NCBI GenBank assembly: GCA_947625335.1
Contig: CANQNY010000004.1
Coordinates: 1-52,693, forward strand
Source: an uncultured Clostridia bacterium
GTDB lineage: Bacteria > Bacillota > Clostridia > Oscillospirales > Ruminococcaceae
Direction of reading: 5' to 3'
DNA length: 52,693 bases
The translations under genes and the position numbers were made by a program. Positions 39,238 through 49,348 of this stretch are shown here, piece after piece (position 1 is the stretch's first letter; every line of letters starts with the position of its first letter). Under the pieces are notes generated by a model. That model had not been told where the DNA came from. It worked only from the letters and a program-made list of their open reading frames with translations, and did not search any database.

Positions 39238-42174
39238 CTATTCCTTGTGAATTATCGTATGGAGCTTGGATTCCGCCTCGATAGGCGCGGCTCCCTCCTC
39301 GATCATATCAAGCATATGCCGCACGACCACGGGGTCAAGCTGAGTTCCGCTTATTTTCCGAAGTTCCTCCTCGATAACGTCGCTCGGCAGAGCCTTTCTG
39401 TAACAGCGCGTGCTGCTCATAGCGTCGTATGTGTCCGCAACGCCGATTATCCGAGCCTCGGGAGGTATCTGCTCTCCCGAAAGCCCCTCGCAGTAGCCCT
39501 TTCCGTCAAGACGCTCGTGATGATACTTAGCACCCGCCGTTATCCCTTTTATCGCGGTGAAATTCTCCAGTATCCTGCCGCCTATAATCGGGTGTGTGCG
39601 GATAATTTCGTCTTCTTCGGGGGTCAGCTTGTCGGGCTTGTTGAGAATGGAATCGGGTATGCCTATTTTCCCTATATCGTGAAGCAGAGCGATGTAGTAA
39701 ATTCTCTCCTGCTCGTCGTTCGGAAGTCCCATTCTGCGCGCTAATTCTCTCGAATACGCTGCAACTCTCAGCGAATGACCCTGCGTGTATTTATCCTTTG
39801 CGTCGATAGCCTCCGCAAACGTGGAAAGCGACTGCTCGACGATGTTTTTGTACTCCTCCTGACGCCGCCGCACCGCGCGGAGCCTTGCCGCCAGCACGAT
39901 ATATGTCACCAGCGCCGCCGCTCCCAGCAAAACGATCGCAGCCGCAATCCAGAAAGCGGGATATTCGTATATCCTCAACGCCTTTTTAACCGACAGCTCG
40001 CACACCGCCGCGCCGTTCGGGTCATCGGGGAAATATGCCTTTACCACAAATTTGTATTCTCCGCCGGGGAGATTTGTATAACTTACGCTGTTGCTCTGAA
40101 TTCCGCTTTGCACCACGGGTTCTTTATCAAAACCCTCCAGCATATACGAAATTACAAAGTCCGAATTCCCCGAATAGGACAACGCCGCAAAATCCACCGT
40201 AACGCGCCCCGCATTCCCCGAAACGCTTAAATACGTCGGCTGCTCGGTAACTTCTCCGTCAACCGTCGCGCTGTTTATCACCACGTTCGGCAGCGTTCTC
40301 TTTATCCCCGAAAATCCGAATTTTGAAACGCCGTTTCGGGTCGCGATATACAACGTATCTTCCAGAAGACAGCTCCAGGTGTTCGCGTTAAGCGAGCCCG
40401 AAAGTCCGTGCTGAAAGCTGTACTCTTTGCCCTCGGTAAATTCTCCCGAAAGCAGGGAGCTTTTATCAAGGCATATTATGCCGTTGTTTTGCAGCAACCA
40501 AAGCTTGCCGTTATACAGGAAAAAGTCGAAAATGCTGCCCGCGCCTTTTTTGAAATTCTGAAGTTTCGTAAACTTCCCGCTTTCGTCGTCGCGGAAATAC
40601 AGATTGCTCCCCGCGCTTACGAAATAACCGCCCGACTCCTCATCGCGCAGCATTCTCAGCACCACGCCCTCCTCAAGGTTCTCATCGAACCCGTGAGAGG
40701 TGATTTTCCCGTCCTTCAAGGCGAACACACCGCCGCCGTCGCTGCCCATATAAAGCGTGCCGTCGGGGTCGATAGCCATGCACAATATCGCCGCGACGGA
40801 AAGCCCGTCTTTCGAGCCGTAGCTCTCCGCGACAACGTCGTTTCTGATGATGTTCACGCCCTCCTGCGTCGCCACGGCATACGCATTATCGCCTATTTCG
40901 AGAACCGCCCGCGCAAGGTTGCTTATAAGCCCGTTTTCGGTGTTGAATTCGGCAATTTCCCCGCTTTTCGGGTCATATCGTACAACCCCGTGATCGGAAT
41001 ATGTAGACAGCCAAACGCGGTCGCGGCTGTCGGTTATCGCTTGGCGAATTCTCACGCCCGAAAGCATTTCCGTAAGCTCGTTCGTGACAGCCGCACCGTT
41101 CGCCGTTACCACCGAAAGACCGTTGTCGTGCGCTATGTAAAAGTTGCCACGAGCCCTTGTCACAGCGTTCACCGCAACGCCCGACACCCCCGAAAGCTGC
41201 GAAATACAGCCGTCGGTGTACTTTACCGCGCCAAAGTTTGACGATGCAAGCCAAATATTCCCCTCGTAGTCGATAAACGCGTCGTTTGCGGGAACGGGTC
41301 GGTCGGGAGAATTTTCCATAAGCACATTCCCGCTCATATCCATAAGCGCGAACCCGTGTTCTCCGCAAATCACCGCCGTACCGTCTTTGGAAATCTGAAT
41401 TCGGTTGTGCGTGGCAACATTCCCCGCAGTAAAAATCTGCTTTTCAAAACTTCCGTCCCCGTTAAATTTGAGAACCGCTATCTTATCCGCAGACGAACCA
41501 AGCCAAATTCTGCCGTTCGGGTCAGAGGCAACGCAGTAAATTTCCGCGTCCGAAAACACCTCCGACGAGTTCATTATCTTCTCAGGAACGCCGTCTTTTA
41601 CAACCGCGCATTTTCCCGAGTTCATAGCAGCCCAAACGCGCCCAACGGGATCGCACGCGATGGAATACACGGTTTCCCCCAAAAGACCCTCCGCGTCGTA
41701 AGCCTTGATTTCGCTGCCGTTTATTTCACCGAGTCCCGAAGTGGAGGCTATGTAAATTTTACCAAATTCGTCCTCGGCAAAATCTCTTATACACAAAAAT
41801 GAATAGTTGCCGGGACTTTTGATATGCGTGAACGTCTTATTTTCGTACAGAAAAACGCCCGCGTCGTTGGTGCCTATCCACAGTCTTCCCGCAGAGTCCT
41901 CGAAAAGCGAACGAATAGACGACGAGGAAATAAGTCCCTCGGTGCTGTAATTGCGAAAACTGCTCCCGTCGCAGCGGATAAGCCCGCCGTAGCTCCCTAT
42001 CCAGATATACCCGTCCGACGTCTGCAAAACGGTGTTTGCCTCGCCCGTAGGCAGACCGTTCTGCTCATTGTAAACGGTCTCAACATATGTAGCGGCGCGG
42101 CTTACCGTACCGAATGCAAAAATATTGATAACAAACGCCGTCAGCAAAGCACATAAAAAAAGTTTGCTTTTCAC
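39238..42174 (-). CDS. Membrane sensor with two-component-type beta-propeller and HD-GYP domain
   Basis: A 978-aa protein with a GTG start 6 nt after GGAGGG. It has a signal or membrane segment at 1-28, then periplasmic-type propeller repeats (about 30-640; NGLPTGEANTVLQTSDGYIWIGSYGGL, DSAGRLWIGTNDAGVF). A YYY-like Ig domain (about 660-735) and a membrane helix (about 740-765) follow. The HD-GYP domain (about 775-950) has LLHDIGKIGIP and HHERLDGKGYCEGL, with Cys at the GYP proline. HD-GYP proteins hydrolyse c-di-GMP. It probably turns an outside signal into c-di-GMP breakdown. It shares an operon with the [FeFe] hydrogenase. Confidence 0.92.
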   Translation of the reverse strand: MKSKLFLCALLTAFVINIFAFGTVSRAATYVETVYNEQNGLPTGEANTVLQTSDGYIWIGSYGGLIRCDGSSFRNYSTEGLISSSSIRSLFEDSAGRLWIGTNDAGVFLYENKTFTHIKSPGNYSFLCIRDFAEDEFGKIYIASTSGLGEINGSEIKAYDAEGLLGETVYSIACDPVGRVWAAMNSGKCAVVKDGVPEKIMNSSEVFSDAEIYCVASDPNGRIWLGSSADKIAVLKFNGDGSFEKQIFTAGNVATHNRIQISKDGTAVICGEHGFALMDMSGNVLMENSPDRPVPANDAFIDYEGNIWLASSNFGAVKYTDGCISQLSGVSGVAVNAVTRARGNFYIAHDNGLSVVTANGAAVTNELTEMLSGVRIRQAITDSRDRVWLSTYSDHGVVRYDPKSGEIAEFNTENGLISNLARAVLEIGDNAYAVATQEGVNIIRNDVVAESYGSKDGLSVAAILCMAIDPDGTLYMGSDGGGVFALKDGKITSHGFDENLEEGVVLRMLRDEESGGYFVSAGSNLYFRDDESGKFTKLQNFKKGAGSIFDFFLYNGKLWLLQNNGIICLDKSSLLSGEFTEGKEYSFQHGLSGSLNANTWSCLLEDTLYIATRNGVSKFGFSGIKRTLPNVVINSATVDGEVTEQPTYLSVSGNAGRVTVDFAALSYSGNSDFVISYMLEGFDKEPVVQSGIQSNSVSYTNLPGGEYKFVVKAYFPDDPNGAAVCELSVKKALRIYEYPAFWIAAAIVLLGAAALVTYIVLAARLRAVRRRQEEYKNIVEQSLSTFAEAIDAKDKYTQGHSLRVAAYSRELARRMGLPNDEQERIYYIALLHDIGKIGIPDSILNKPDKLTPEEDEIIRTHPIIGGRILENFTAIKGITAGAKYHHERLDGKGYCEGLSGEQIPPEARIIGVADTYDAMSSTRCYRKALPSDVIEEELRKISGTQLDPVVVRHMLDMIEEGAAPIEAESKLHTIIHKE

Positions 42175-42233
42175 ATTTTTCCCTCCGTTTTAGATAATTT
42201 TGGGAATTAAAATGCGCCTTGGATTACATACCT

Positions 42234-42262
42234 ATTATAACATACACTAATTAAATTGTCAA
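42234..42262 (-). promoter_or_regulatory. Promoter of the sensor-hydrogenase operon
   Basis: On the minus strand, TTGACA (42262-42257), 17-bp spacer, TATAAT (42239-42234). It gives a leader of about 55 nt. Confidence 0.85.
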
Positions 42263-42299
42263 GAAAGAAGTAAGAGATAAGAGGTAAGAAGTAAGAGCG
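42263..42299 (+). repeat. Purine-rich short tandem repeat
   Basis: Several imperfect copies of a 7-bp AGTAAGA/GGTAAGA-type unit just upstream of the sensor-hydrogenase promoter. Function unknown; it may vary in length. Confidence 0.55.
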
Positions 42300-42341
42300 T
42301 TGCATTTAAATCTTATCTCACGAAAAAGATTTACGCAATAA

Positions 42342-42591
42342 CCGTACAGAAAACAACAAACCCAGCAGAGCGACACCCTGCTGGGAAATGGTCAACAAAT
42401 AATTTTTGTGCCGAGTTTTCGTCAACACTTCCGCCGTACAGAAATAACAAACCCAGCAGAGCAACCCCTGCTGGGAAATGGTCAACAAATAATTTTTGTG
42501 CCGAGTTTTCGTCAACACTTCCGCCGTACAGAAAAAAACGTCCCAGTAAGAGCAACGTCTTACTGGGAATCGGTGCAGGACATTGTCCTGC
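42342..42591 (-). repeat. tRNA-linked hairpin/box repeat, three tandem units, locus B
   Basis: Reading from the tRNA on the minus strand: a hairpin GCAGGAC-AAT-GTCCTGC right after the CCA; TCCCAGTAAGA/TCTTACTGGGA; the box TTTTCTGTACGGCGG; then two further units of about 90 bp with hairpin CCCAGCAG/CTGCTGGG and box. Box copies start at plus-strand 42342, 42434 and 42524. Spacers contain TGTTGACGAAAACTCGGC. The first hairpin differs in sequence from locus A (CAAGGGC/GCCCTTG) but keeps its pairing and AAT loop. ORFs in the track here are artefacts. Confidence 0.8.
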
Positions 42592-42678
42592 TGGTGCCGG
42601 TGGTGGGACTTGAACCCACACGACATTGCTGCCAACGGATTTTGAGTCCGTCTCGTCTGCCAATTCCAACACACCGGC
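42592..42678 (-). tRNA. tRNA-Leu(CAA)
   Basis: Acceptor GCCGGTG/CACCGGC, discriminator A and encoded CCA (42592-42594). The anticodon arm ACGGA-CTCAAAA-TCCGT gives CAA. There is a long variable arm and a T arm with GGGTTCAAGTCCC. It reads TTG codons. Confidence 0.95.
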
Positions 42679-42690
42679 TAATACTTTACT

Positions 42691-42719
42691 ATTATACCAC
42701 ACCCGCGCCGATTTGTCAA
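42691..42719 (-). promoter_or_regulatory. Promoter of tRNA-Leu(CAA)
   Basis: On the minus strand, TTGACA (42719-42714), 17-bp spacer ending GTGTGG, TATAAT (42696-42691), with extended -10. The -35 overlaps the rlmN stop codon. Confidence 0.85.
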
Positions 42720-43744
42720 GTATTTTTTTTAATATGTTCCGCGCGGAGCTGTCCACAGGCGGCGTTTAGATCCGCGCCGAATTCGCGGCGTTTTGTGGCG
42801 ACAATGCCGTTTTCTTTCAGAACCGCGCAGAATGCCGAAATGCGCTCCGCGCTGCTTTTTACGAAATCCGACTCGGTGGAGTTGTACGGAATTAAGTTCA
42901 CATAAAAATTCCGCTTTCCGATAAGTCCGGCAAGCTCTTTCGCGTGTTCGGGAAGGTCGTTTACGCCGCTTAGCATAATGTATTCCAGCGTTATTCGCCG
43001 ACCCGTTTCCTCCGAAAAATATTCAGCAGCGTCTAAAACCTCGTTTATGGGGTATTTTTTGTTTATCGGCATAAGCTCGTTTCGCAGCTCGTCGTTTGAC
43101 GCGTGCAGGCTTACCGCAAGGTTTACGGGCAGCCGCATTTTCGCAAATTCGCGTATTTTCGGGACAATTCCGCAGGTGGAAACCGTTGTGTGTCGGCGAC
43201 CGACCGCAAGACCCTTGTCGTCAGTCACGATTTCGCAGAATTTCACACATTCGGCGAAATTGTCGAACGGCTCGCCAATTCCCATAACCGAAACGCCGTC
43301 CACACGGCAGGAAAATTCCCGCATAATCGCAAGAACCTGCCCCATAATTTCGCCCGCCGTCAGATCGCGGCGTTTTTTTGTAAGTCCGCTTTGGCAGAAT
43401 TTGCAAGCCATATTACAGCCAACCTGCGTTGAAACGCACACGCAGTTCCCGAAACGCTGGCGCATAAGCACCGTTTCGACAAATTCCCCGTCCTGAAGCC
43501 TCAGTAAAAGCTTTGCTGCGGCATTATCCCCTTGCGATAACGATTTTTCGACGGTTTTAAGGCTCTCAAACGAAAAATCCTCACGAAGACGCAGAGTTAC
43601 CCGCTCGGAAAACCCAAGTTCCCCGAAGTCGGTAATTCCCTTTTTGTAAACCGCGTCGAAAATTATAGACGCTTTTGCGGGATTTTCGCCGAGCTTTGCG
43701 AAATATTCCGAAAGCTCCCCGCGCGTCAGTCCGTATATATTCAT
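42716..43744 (-). CDS. rlmN: Dual-specificity 23S rRNA/tRNA m2A methyltransferase RlmN
   Basis: A 342-aa radical SAM enzyme that methylates C2 of A2503 in 23S rRNA and A37 of some tRNAs. The cluster motif is CNMACKFCQSG (CxxxCxxC, near residue 110). GIGEPFDNF, SLHASNDELRNELMPINKKYPI and the C-terminal Cys in LNAACGQLR (resolving cysteine) are as expected. Its start overlaps the DUF3737 stop by 4 nt. It is the last gene of the long housekeeping run. Confidence 0.96.
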   Translation of the reverse strand: MNIYGLTRGELSEYFAKLGENPAKASIIFDAVYKKGITDFGELGFSERVTLRLREDFSFESLKTVEKSLSQGDNAAAKLLLRLQDGEFVETVLMRQRFGNCVCVSTQVGCNMACKFCQSGLTKKRRDLTAGEIMGQVLAIMREFSCRVDGVSVMGIGEPFDNFAECVKFCEIVTDDKGLAVGRRHTTVSTCGIVPKIREFAKMRLPVNLAVSLHASNDELRNELMPINKKYPINEVLDAAEYFSEETGRRITLEYIMLSGVNDLPEHAKELAGLIGKRNFYVNLIPYNSTESDFVKSSAERISAFCAVLKENGIVATKRREFGADLNAACGQLRAEHIKKNT

Positions 43745-44589
43745 AAATTTCCCTTGTTTTCGGTTTCAACGACCGCTTTTGACCGCTCGTCCGTGCGTAT
43801 CAACTCCCCGATTTCGGGAGCTTTGATATACCCCGAATACGGGTTTTTAACGCTGATTATCGGCGTTGTAACATCTGCCTCAACGTCCGATTTTTCAAAC
43901 GCCAAATCCGCGTCGTACATCTCGCAGTTTACAAGTCTCAGTCCCCTGCACCAGCAAAGCGGCTGAGTTCCGATTATTTTGCAGTTCTCGAAAGTAACGT
44001 TTTCGCAGTACCACGCGAGATATTCGCCCTTTACCGTACAGTTTTTTACAGTAACGTTTTTCGCGTGCCAGAAAGCGTCCTTTGTGTCAAATTCGCAGTT
44101 GCTGAAAACCGAATTTTCAATATACTGAAACGAGTATTTTCCCGAAAACTTGACGTTGTCAAAAACGAGCTTTTTAGATCTCATCATAAAATACTCGCTT
44201 TCGGCGGTGCAGTCCTGCATTTTAACGCCGTCCACTAACCAGCCGAATTCGGGAGAAATTATATCACAGCGCGAAATTTCAACGTCAGCACATTCGCGCA
44301 ATGCCTTTATTCCGTGAATTTTGCTGTCGGAAATAGTTATCCCCCGCGAATACCAGAGTGCCGCGCGGCAGCTTTCCGTCATCTCGCAGTTTAAGACCCG
44401 CGCGTTATCGCAATGCCAAAGCGGGTATCTCAAATTAAAATAACACCTCTCGGCAAAGATATTTTTGCACTCCTTAAACGCGCTTTCGCCGTCGCAAGGT
44501 CCGTCAAAACGGAGGTTCACGGCGTGAATATCCTGTTCGCCGTAAAGAGCGCGCTCCTCGTCAAAGGTCTTGTTTTCAATGATCTTCAA
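43741..44589 (-). CDS. DUF3737 family right-handed beta-helix protein
   Basis: A 282-aa protein that begins IIENKTFDEERALYGEQDIH and carries repeated rungs such as NARVLNCEM, DVEISRCDI, NVTVKNCTVKGEYLAWYCENVTFENCKIIG. The Cys/Trp-rich ladder pattern matches DUF3737, a parallel beta-helix family of unknown function. It is cytoplasmic (no signal). Four-nucleotide overlap with rlmN indicates co-translation. Confidence 0.88.
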   Translation of the reverse strand: MKIIENKTFDEERALYGEQDIHAVNLRFDGPCDGESAFKECKNIFAERCYFNLRYPLWHCDNARVLNCEMTESCRAALWYSRGITISDSKIHGIKALRECADVEISRCDIISPEFGWLVDGVKMQDCTAESEYFMMRSKKLVFDNVKFSGKYSFQYIENSVFSNCEFDTKDAFWHAKNVTVKNCTVKGEYLAWYCENVTFENCKIIGTQPLCWCRGLRLVNCEMYDADLAFEKSDVEADVTTPIISVKNPYSGYIKAPEIGELIRTDERSKAVVETENKGNL

Positions 44590-44607
44590 ACCATATCATT
44601 CCTTAAT

Positions 44608-45735
44608 CTAAGATGAATAATCGTCGCCCGTGTAAATGCCGGTAACGGAGATCGTAAGAAATCTGAAGTCGTTCATAAGATCCAGCTCCTCGCCCGCGAA
44701 TTTTCCCATAATGCGGACTGTCGGGCGCAAAACATTCGAGCTGTGCGCGATAACCACGCCGTGCCTGCCGTCGGACAACTGAACCATTGTTCCCACGGGA
44801 TACGGATTGAACGCGCGCAAAAACGCCTGCGCTACTTCCAAATCGAAGTGCGTGCCGCTGCCGCCCAGAATATACTCCTCCGTTTCGGCAACCGACCACG
44901 GAACGCGGTACGGGCGGTTTGAGGTCAGCGCGTCAAACACGTCGCACACCGTAAGCACCCTCGCGATAAGCGGGATTTTATCGCCCGCAATGCCGGTAGG
45001 ATACCCAGAACCGTCGTATTTTTCCTGATGATACAAAACGCCCGCTAAAACATTCGGGCTGTAATTCCCGCCTGCTTTTAAGATATTGTAGCCGATAAGC
45101 GGGTGACGTTTTATTTCCTCAAATTCCTCGTTGGTGAGCTTGCCGGGCTTTATTATAATATCATGGTCAATGTTGGACTTTCCTATATCGTGCAAAAGCC
45201 CCGCCACGACAACCTCTTTCGTCTTGTCGGGAGTCATTGAAAGCTCCCCGCAGACGCTTGCCGAAAGCATTGATACTCTCAAACAATGCTTGTAGGTGTA
45301 ATCGTCGTAGTTTTGCAGAGCAATCATCTGATTTCCGAGAAAAGACGAGTCGTTTGCAATATCGTTTATAATATCGTCCGCAATTCCGTCAACCTTTTTA
45401 ACGGCGGTCTGGGAAAGCTCCTTAATTTCCTCGTTGCAGTCGAAAATTTCATCAAGGTCGCGCAACGCCTTTCCTATACGCTCGTTTCGCTCGCGGTCGC
45501 GCTGTTCGCGGAGAGCCTTTTGCGCATAAGAACCTTTAACGTTTGAGGCGTCCTCAATTCCTCCTCCGACAATGTGAACGGTCTTAATGCCCTTTTCTTT
45601 AAGCATATCGATCATTCCCGAGGATAAAAACGTTCCTTTTTGAAGAAGGGTCTGATATTCGTGCGCGGTCGTGGAGTCGACGTTGTCCGCAAGCTGCATA
45701 CCCTCGCGCAGCTTATTTACAGGTACAATCAGCAT
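44608..45735 (-). CDS. HD-GYP domain protein (predicted c-di-GMP phosphodiesterase)
   Basis: A 375-aa protein starting at ATG 45735 behind AAAGGA; the upstream TTG of the track ORF is not needed. An N-terminal DUF3391-like region (VPVNKLREGMQLADNV) is followed by the HD-GYP domain (about 155-320): LLHDIGKSNID, RHPLIGYNIL, YHQEKYDGSGYPTGI and DVFDALTSNRPYR. The GYP motif is intact here, unlike in the 978-aa sensor. A C-terminal segment (GTMVQLSDGRHGVVIAHSSN) is usual for this type. It is cytoplasmic and lowers c-di-GMP. Confidence 0.93.
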   Translation of the reverse strand: MLIVPVNKLREGMQLADNVDSTTAHEYQTLLQKGTFLSSGMIDMLKEKGIKTVHIVGGGIEDASNVKGSYAQKALREQRDRERNERIGKALRDLDEIFDCNEEIKELSQTAVKKVDGIADDIINDIANDSSFLGNQMIALQNYDDYTYKHCLRVSMLSASVCGELSMTPDKTKEVVVAGLLHDIGKSNIDHDIIIKPGKLTNEEFEEIKRHPLIGYNILKAGGNYSPNVLAGVLYHQEKYDGSGYPTGIAGDKIPLIARVLTVCDVFDALTSNRPYRVPWSVAETEEYILGGSGTHFDLEVAQAFLRAFNPYPVGTMVQLSDGRHGVVIAHSSNVLRPTVRIMGKFAGEELDLMNDFRFLTISVTGIYTGDDYSS

Positions 45736-45749
45736 AAAAAATCCTTTCG

Positions 45750-46652
45750 TCAAATAAGCGGGGGCGTATAAACTCCTTTTTCGCGGTATTCCCGCAAGGT
45801 TTCCCGAGCCTTTTCAACATCGCTTTCATAGGTTATCCCGAACCATCGCCCGTCGGTCGGAACGTCCCTCACCTTAAACCCGTGCGACGTTATCTCTTTT
45901 CCGACAGCGTCGGCAATGGTAAGTTCGGCAGTAAGCTCATCGGGCTGGAGATTGCCGAGAAAATCTACAAGTCTCCGTTCCAGCATAGGCATAAAATCCG
46001 CCCCGAAACCCCACATGCTCATTGAAGTCACCGCATTTTCATCGAGAACGCGCTCGTACCCGTCGAATTTTCCGCGGATAACTCCGTCCTTGCCGCGGAT
46101 TATCTGCTTTGTCTCCTCAACAGACGTCAAAAGCCCGTTTTCGCCCACGCGGCAGATACCGCGGTTTACCGCGCCGTTCGCAGAGAGCGTATTCAGCAGC
46201 TTGAAATCCACCGAGCATGCGTCGGCGGTAAAGTTGTTCATAAAATCCGCAAGGCAAAGAAACGCGTTTTTGCTGTAAAAATCATCGGAATTTATCACCG
46301 CAAACGGACCGTCGATAACGTCCTTGCAGCACCACAACGCCTGCGCCGTACCCCACGGCTTTGTACGCGACGGAAAATCGTTTTTCCTGCACGGCAGAAT
46401 GTCGGGCGACTGAAAAACGTATTTTGTGTCTGCTCGGCGTTCAACGCGACTCCCTACGGTGTTTCTGAAAATCTCCTCAATATCCTTGCGGATTATAAAA
46501 ACCACCCGTTCAAAACCCGCCGAAAGCGCGTCATGAATGGAATAGTCGATAAGTATCTCGCCGTCGGGACCCAAAGGCTCAAGCTGTTTGAGCCTGCCGC
46601 CGAAACGCGCCCCGATGCCTGCCGCGAGAACTACCAAAGTAAGCTTTGTCAT
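45750..46652 (-). CDS. Nucleotidyltransferase, sugar-nucleotide type
   Basis: A 300-aa protein starting at ATG 46652 behind GGAGGAAT. The N-terminal VVLAAGIGARFGGRLKQLEPLGPDGEILIDYSIHDAL is the GT-A/NTP-transferase signature. GTAQALWCCKDVIDGPFAVINSDDFY holds the metal-binding Asp pair. Size and sequence fit the NDP-sugar pyrophosphorylase-like group; the sugar is unknown. It overlaps nothing but sits 14 nt before the HD-GYP gene. Confidence 0.88.
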   Translation of the reverse strand: MTKLTLVVLAAGIGARFGGRLKQLEPLGPDGEILIDYSIHDALSAGFERVVFIIRKDIEEIFRNTVGSRVERRADTKYVFQSPDILPCRKNDFPSRTKPWGTAQALWCCKDVIDGPFAVINSDDFYSKNAFLCLADFMNNFTADACSVDFKLLNTLSANGAVNRGICRVGENGLLTSVEETKQIIRGKDGVIRGKFDGYERVLDENAVTSMSMWGFGADFMPMLERRLVDFLGNLQPDELTAELTIADAVGKEITSHGFKVRDVPTDGRWFGITYESDVEKARETLREYREKGVYTPPLI

Positions 46653-46711
46653 AATATTCCTCCGAAATGTCAGTCCGTGATTTTGCGTCAAATGTTAGAA
46701 ATTTTTTAGGA

Positions 46712-49348
46712 TCATTTCAGCCCGTTTATGGATTCGAGTATCTTCGCCATTTTTTCCTGCGCCTTTGAAAGTTTCACGCGCTCGTTTTCAATCTGCTGTG
46801 CGGGAGCTTTTGACAGGAAACCCTGATTATTCAGCTTACCCGAAAGGAAATCAATGTCTTTCTGCGCGGCTTTACGTTCCTTTTCAAGGCGCGCAAGCTC
46901 TTTTTCCTTGTCAACAAGTTCCCCAAGCGGCATAAACACTCTCGCAGCGTCGGTAACTACAGTTACCATGCCCTCGGCGGAAACATGATTTTCAACGCTG
47001 AATTCTCCCGCGCCCGCGAGTTTCTCGAAAAACGCCCTCGCGCTTTGGAAAAGCTCGGTAAAATCGGTTTCGACAATCATCGTGACCTTCTTTGACGGCG
47101 GCACGTTCATTTCGTTGCGCTGAACCCTCACGGCTCTTATCGCGCCGACGATTTTTGAAAATTCCTCCGCCTCTTTCGGGAAACTTAATTTTTCGTCAAA
47201 TTCCTCCCATTTTGCGGTCATAATGCTTTCGCTCTCCGTGCCGGGGATAGACTGCCAGATTTCTTCGGTGATGAACGGCATAAACGGGTGCAAAAGCTTT
47301 AAAATCCCGCGGATAACGAACACCAGCACTTTCTGCGCCGCAAGCGCACTCTCGCCGCCCTCGGCAATGCGGGGCTTTGTAAGCTCGATATACCAGTCGC
47401 AGAAAATGTCCCAGATGAAGTCGTAGAGGTTCTGCACCGCAACTCCGAGTTCATATGCCTCAAGATTTACCGTGACGTTGCGAACCAGATCGTTGTACAG
47501 CGACAGCACCCATTTGTCCTCGATATTCAGTTTTTCGGGGAGCGTTTTCGCCTGCCCCTCAAAGTCCTCGGGCAGGTTCATGAGAATATACCGCGAGGCG
47601 TTCCAGAGCTTATTTGCGAAGTTTCTGGAATTTGTGACCTTTGTCTCCGTCCAGCGCATATCGTTTCCGGGAGCGTTGCCCGTAACAAGCGTAAGTCTTA
47701 ACGCGTCCGCGCCGTATTTATCGATTATTTCAAGCGGGTCAACGCCGTTTCCGAGGGATTTTGACATTTTCCTGCCCTGCTCGTCGCGCACAAGACCGTG
47801 AATTAAAACGTCCTTAAACGGCTTTTGACCCGTGTGTTCAAGCCCGCTGAAAATCATTCTGGATACCCAGAACGTGATTATATCGTACCCCGTAACCAGC
47901 GTGTCTGTCGGATAGAAATACTTGAAATCCTCCGTTTCGTCGGGCCAGCCGAGCGTCGAAAACGGCCAGAGCGCGGAACTGAACCATGTATCCAGCGTGT
48001 CCTCGTCCTGAACCATCGGCGCGCCGCACTTCGGGCATTTTTCCATGCCGTCGAGGGTTATTACGGTGTGTTTGCAGTCCTTGTTTTGGCAGTAAAAAGC
48101 GGGAATTCTGTGACCCCACCAAATCTGCCGCGAAATGCACCAGTCGCGGATATTTTCCATCCAGTAAAGATAACCGTTTTCAAAGCGTTTCGGAATAAAC
48201 TTCAGTTCCCCGCTTTTAACAACGTCAACAGCGGGCTTTGCAAGCTCCTTCATCTTAACAAACCACTGTAACGACGCAGTAGGCTCGACTGTCGTCCCGC
48301 AACGCTGGCAAGTGCCGACGTTGTGCTTGTGGGGCTCGACTTTCACGAGAAGTCCCTGCTCCTCCAAATCGGCAACCATAGCCTTTCTTGCCTCGTATCT
48401 GTCCATTCCCGCGTATTTTCCGCCAACGCCCTCCATAATCGTCGCGTCGTCATTCATCATATGAATAACGGGAAGATCGTGGCGTTTTCCGACCTCAAAG
48501 TCGTTGGGGTCGTGAGCGGGAGTAATTTTCACACAACCCGTTCCGAACTCCATATCGACATAATCGTCAGCGATAACGGGAATTTCCCTGTCGGTAAGCG
48601 GGAGTTTCAGCATTTTCCCGACAATATTTGTATACCGCTCGTCTTTGGGGTTTACGGCAACTGCGCTGTCGCCCAAAAGCGTTTCGGGTCGTGTTGTAGC
48701 AATTTCAAGACAACCGCTGCCGCCCGCAAACGGGTAGTTTATATGCCAGAAAAACCCGTCCTGCTCCTCGTATTCCGTTTCAATATCGGAAATAGAGGTT
48801 CGGCAGTTCGGACACCAGTTGATTATGCGCTCTCCGCGGTAAATAAAGCCCTTGTTGTAAAGATCCATAAAGACCTTCTGAACGGCTTTTGAGCAGCCCT
48901 CGTCCATTGTAAAGCGGTCGCGGCTCCAGTCGCAGGACGTGCCCATTTTGCGCTGCTGCTTTTTAATTGTGCCGCCGTACTTGTCGTTCCATTCCCAAGC
49001 GCGTTTCATAAAGCCCTCGCGCCCGAGGTCGTATTTTGTAATCCCCTCTTCTTTCATAGTGGAAACTATCTTCGCCTCAGTCGCCAGCGCGGCGTGATCC
49101 GTTCCCGGCAGCCACAGCGCGGAATATCCCTGCATTCTCTTAAAACGGATAAGAATATCCTGCAGCGTGCAGTCAAGCGCGTGTCCCATATGCAGCTGAC
49201 CCGTGATATTGGGCGGCGGCATAACTATAGTATACGGCTTTTTTTTCGGGTCAATTTCCGCTCGGAAAAAGCCGCTCTCCTCCCAGTATTTATAAATTCT
49301 GTCCTCGAAATCTTTCGGAGAATAGGTCTTGTCAAGTTCCTTTCTCAT
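46712..49348 (-). CDS. valS: Valine-tRNA ligase
   Basis: An 878-aa class Ia synthetase. HIGH motif [15 protein letters not shown] near residue 45, editing domain with [22 protein letters not shown] in [11 protein letters not shown] near 525. A zinc-type Cys set (CQRCG, CPKC) and a C-terminal coiled-coil ([22 protein letters not shown]) that contacts tRNA are present. ATG 49348 follows AAAGGA. I see no T-box in the 225 nt upstream. Confidence 0.97.
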   Translation of the reverse strand: MRKELDKTYSPKDFEDRIYKYWEESGFFRAEIDPKKKPYTIVMPPPNITGQLHMGHALDCTLQDILIRFKRMQGYSALWLPGTDHAALATEAKIVSTMKEEGITKYDLGREGFMKRAWEWNDKYGGTIKKQQRKMGTSCDWSRDRFTMDEGCSKAVQKVFMDLYNKGFIYRGERIINWCPNCRTSISDIETEYEEQDGFFWHINYPFAGGSGCLEIATTRPETLLGDSAVAVNPKDERYTNIVGKMLKLPLTDREIPVIADDYVDMEFGTGCVKITPAHDPNDFEVGKRHDLPVIHMMNDDATIMEGVGGKYAGMDRYEARKAMVADLEEQGLLVKVEPHKHNVGTCQRCGTTVEPTASLQWFVKMKELAKPAVDVVKSGELKFIPKRFENGYLYWMENIRDWCISRQIWWGHRIPAFYCQNKDCKHTVITLDGMEKCPKCGAPMVQDEDTLDTWFSSALWPFSTLGWPDETEDFKYFYPTDTLVTGYDIITFWVSRMIFSGLEHTGQKPFKDVLIHGLVRDEQGRKMSKSLGNGVDPLEIIDKYGADALRLTLVTGNAPGNDMRWTETKVTNSRNFANKLWNASRYILMNLPEDFEGQAKTLPEKLNIEDKWVLSLYNDLVRNVTVNLEAYELGVAVQNLYDFIWDIFCDWYIELTKPRIAEGGESALAAQKVLVFVIRGILKLLHPFMPFITEEIWQSIPGTESESIMTAKWEEFDEKLSFPKEAEEFSKIVGAIRAVRVQRNEMNVPPSKKVTMIVETDFTELFQSARAFFEKLAGAGEFSVENHVSAEGMVTVVTDAARVFMPLGELVDKEKELARLEKERKAAQKDIDFLSGKLNNQGFLSKAPAQQIENERVKLSKAQEKMAKILESINGLK

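Noticed and set aside
42342-42591. Possible CRISPR array
   Set aside because: Only three units of about 90 bp, with hairpins and conserved spacers; no 30-nt repeat/unique spacer pattern and no cas genes.
42318-42905. ORFs 42318-42674, 42331-42756 and 42408-42905
   Set aside because: They overlap tRNA-Leu(CAA) and the tandem repeat; internal protein repeats (FLYGGSVDE) are translations of the DNA repeat.
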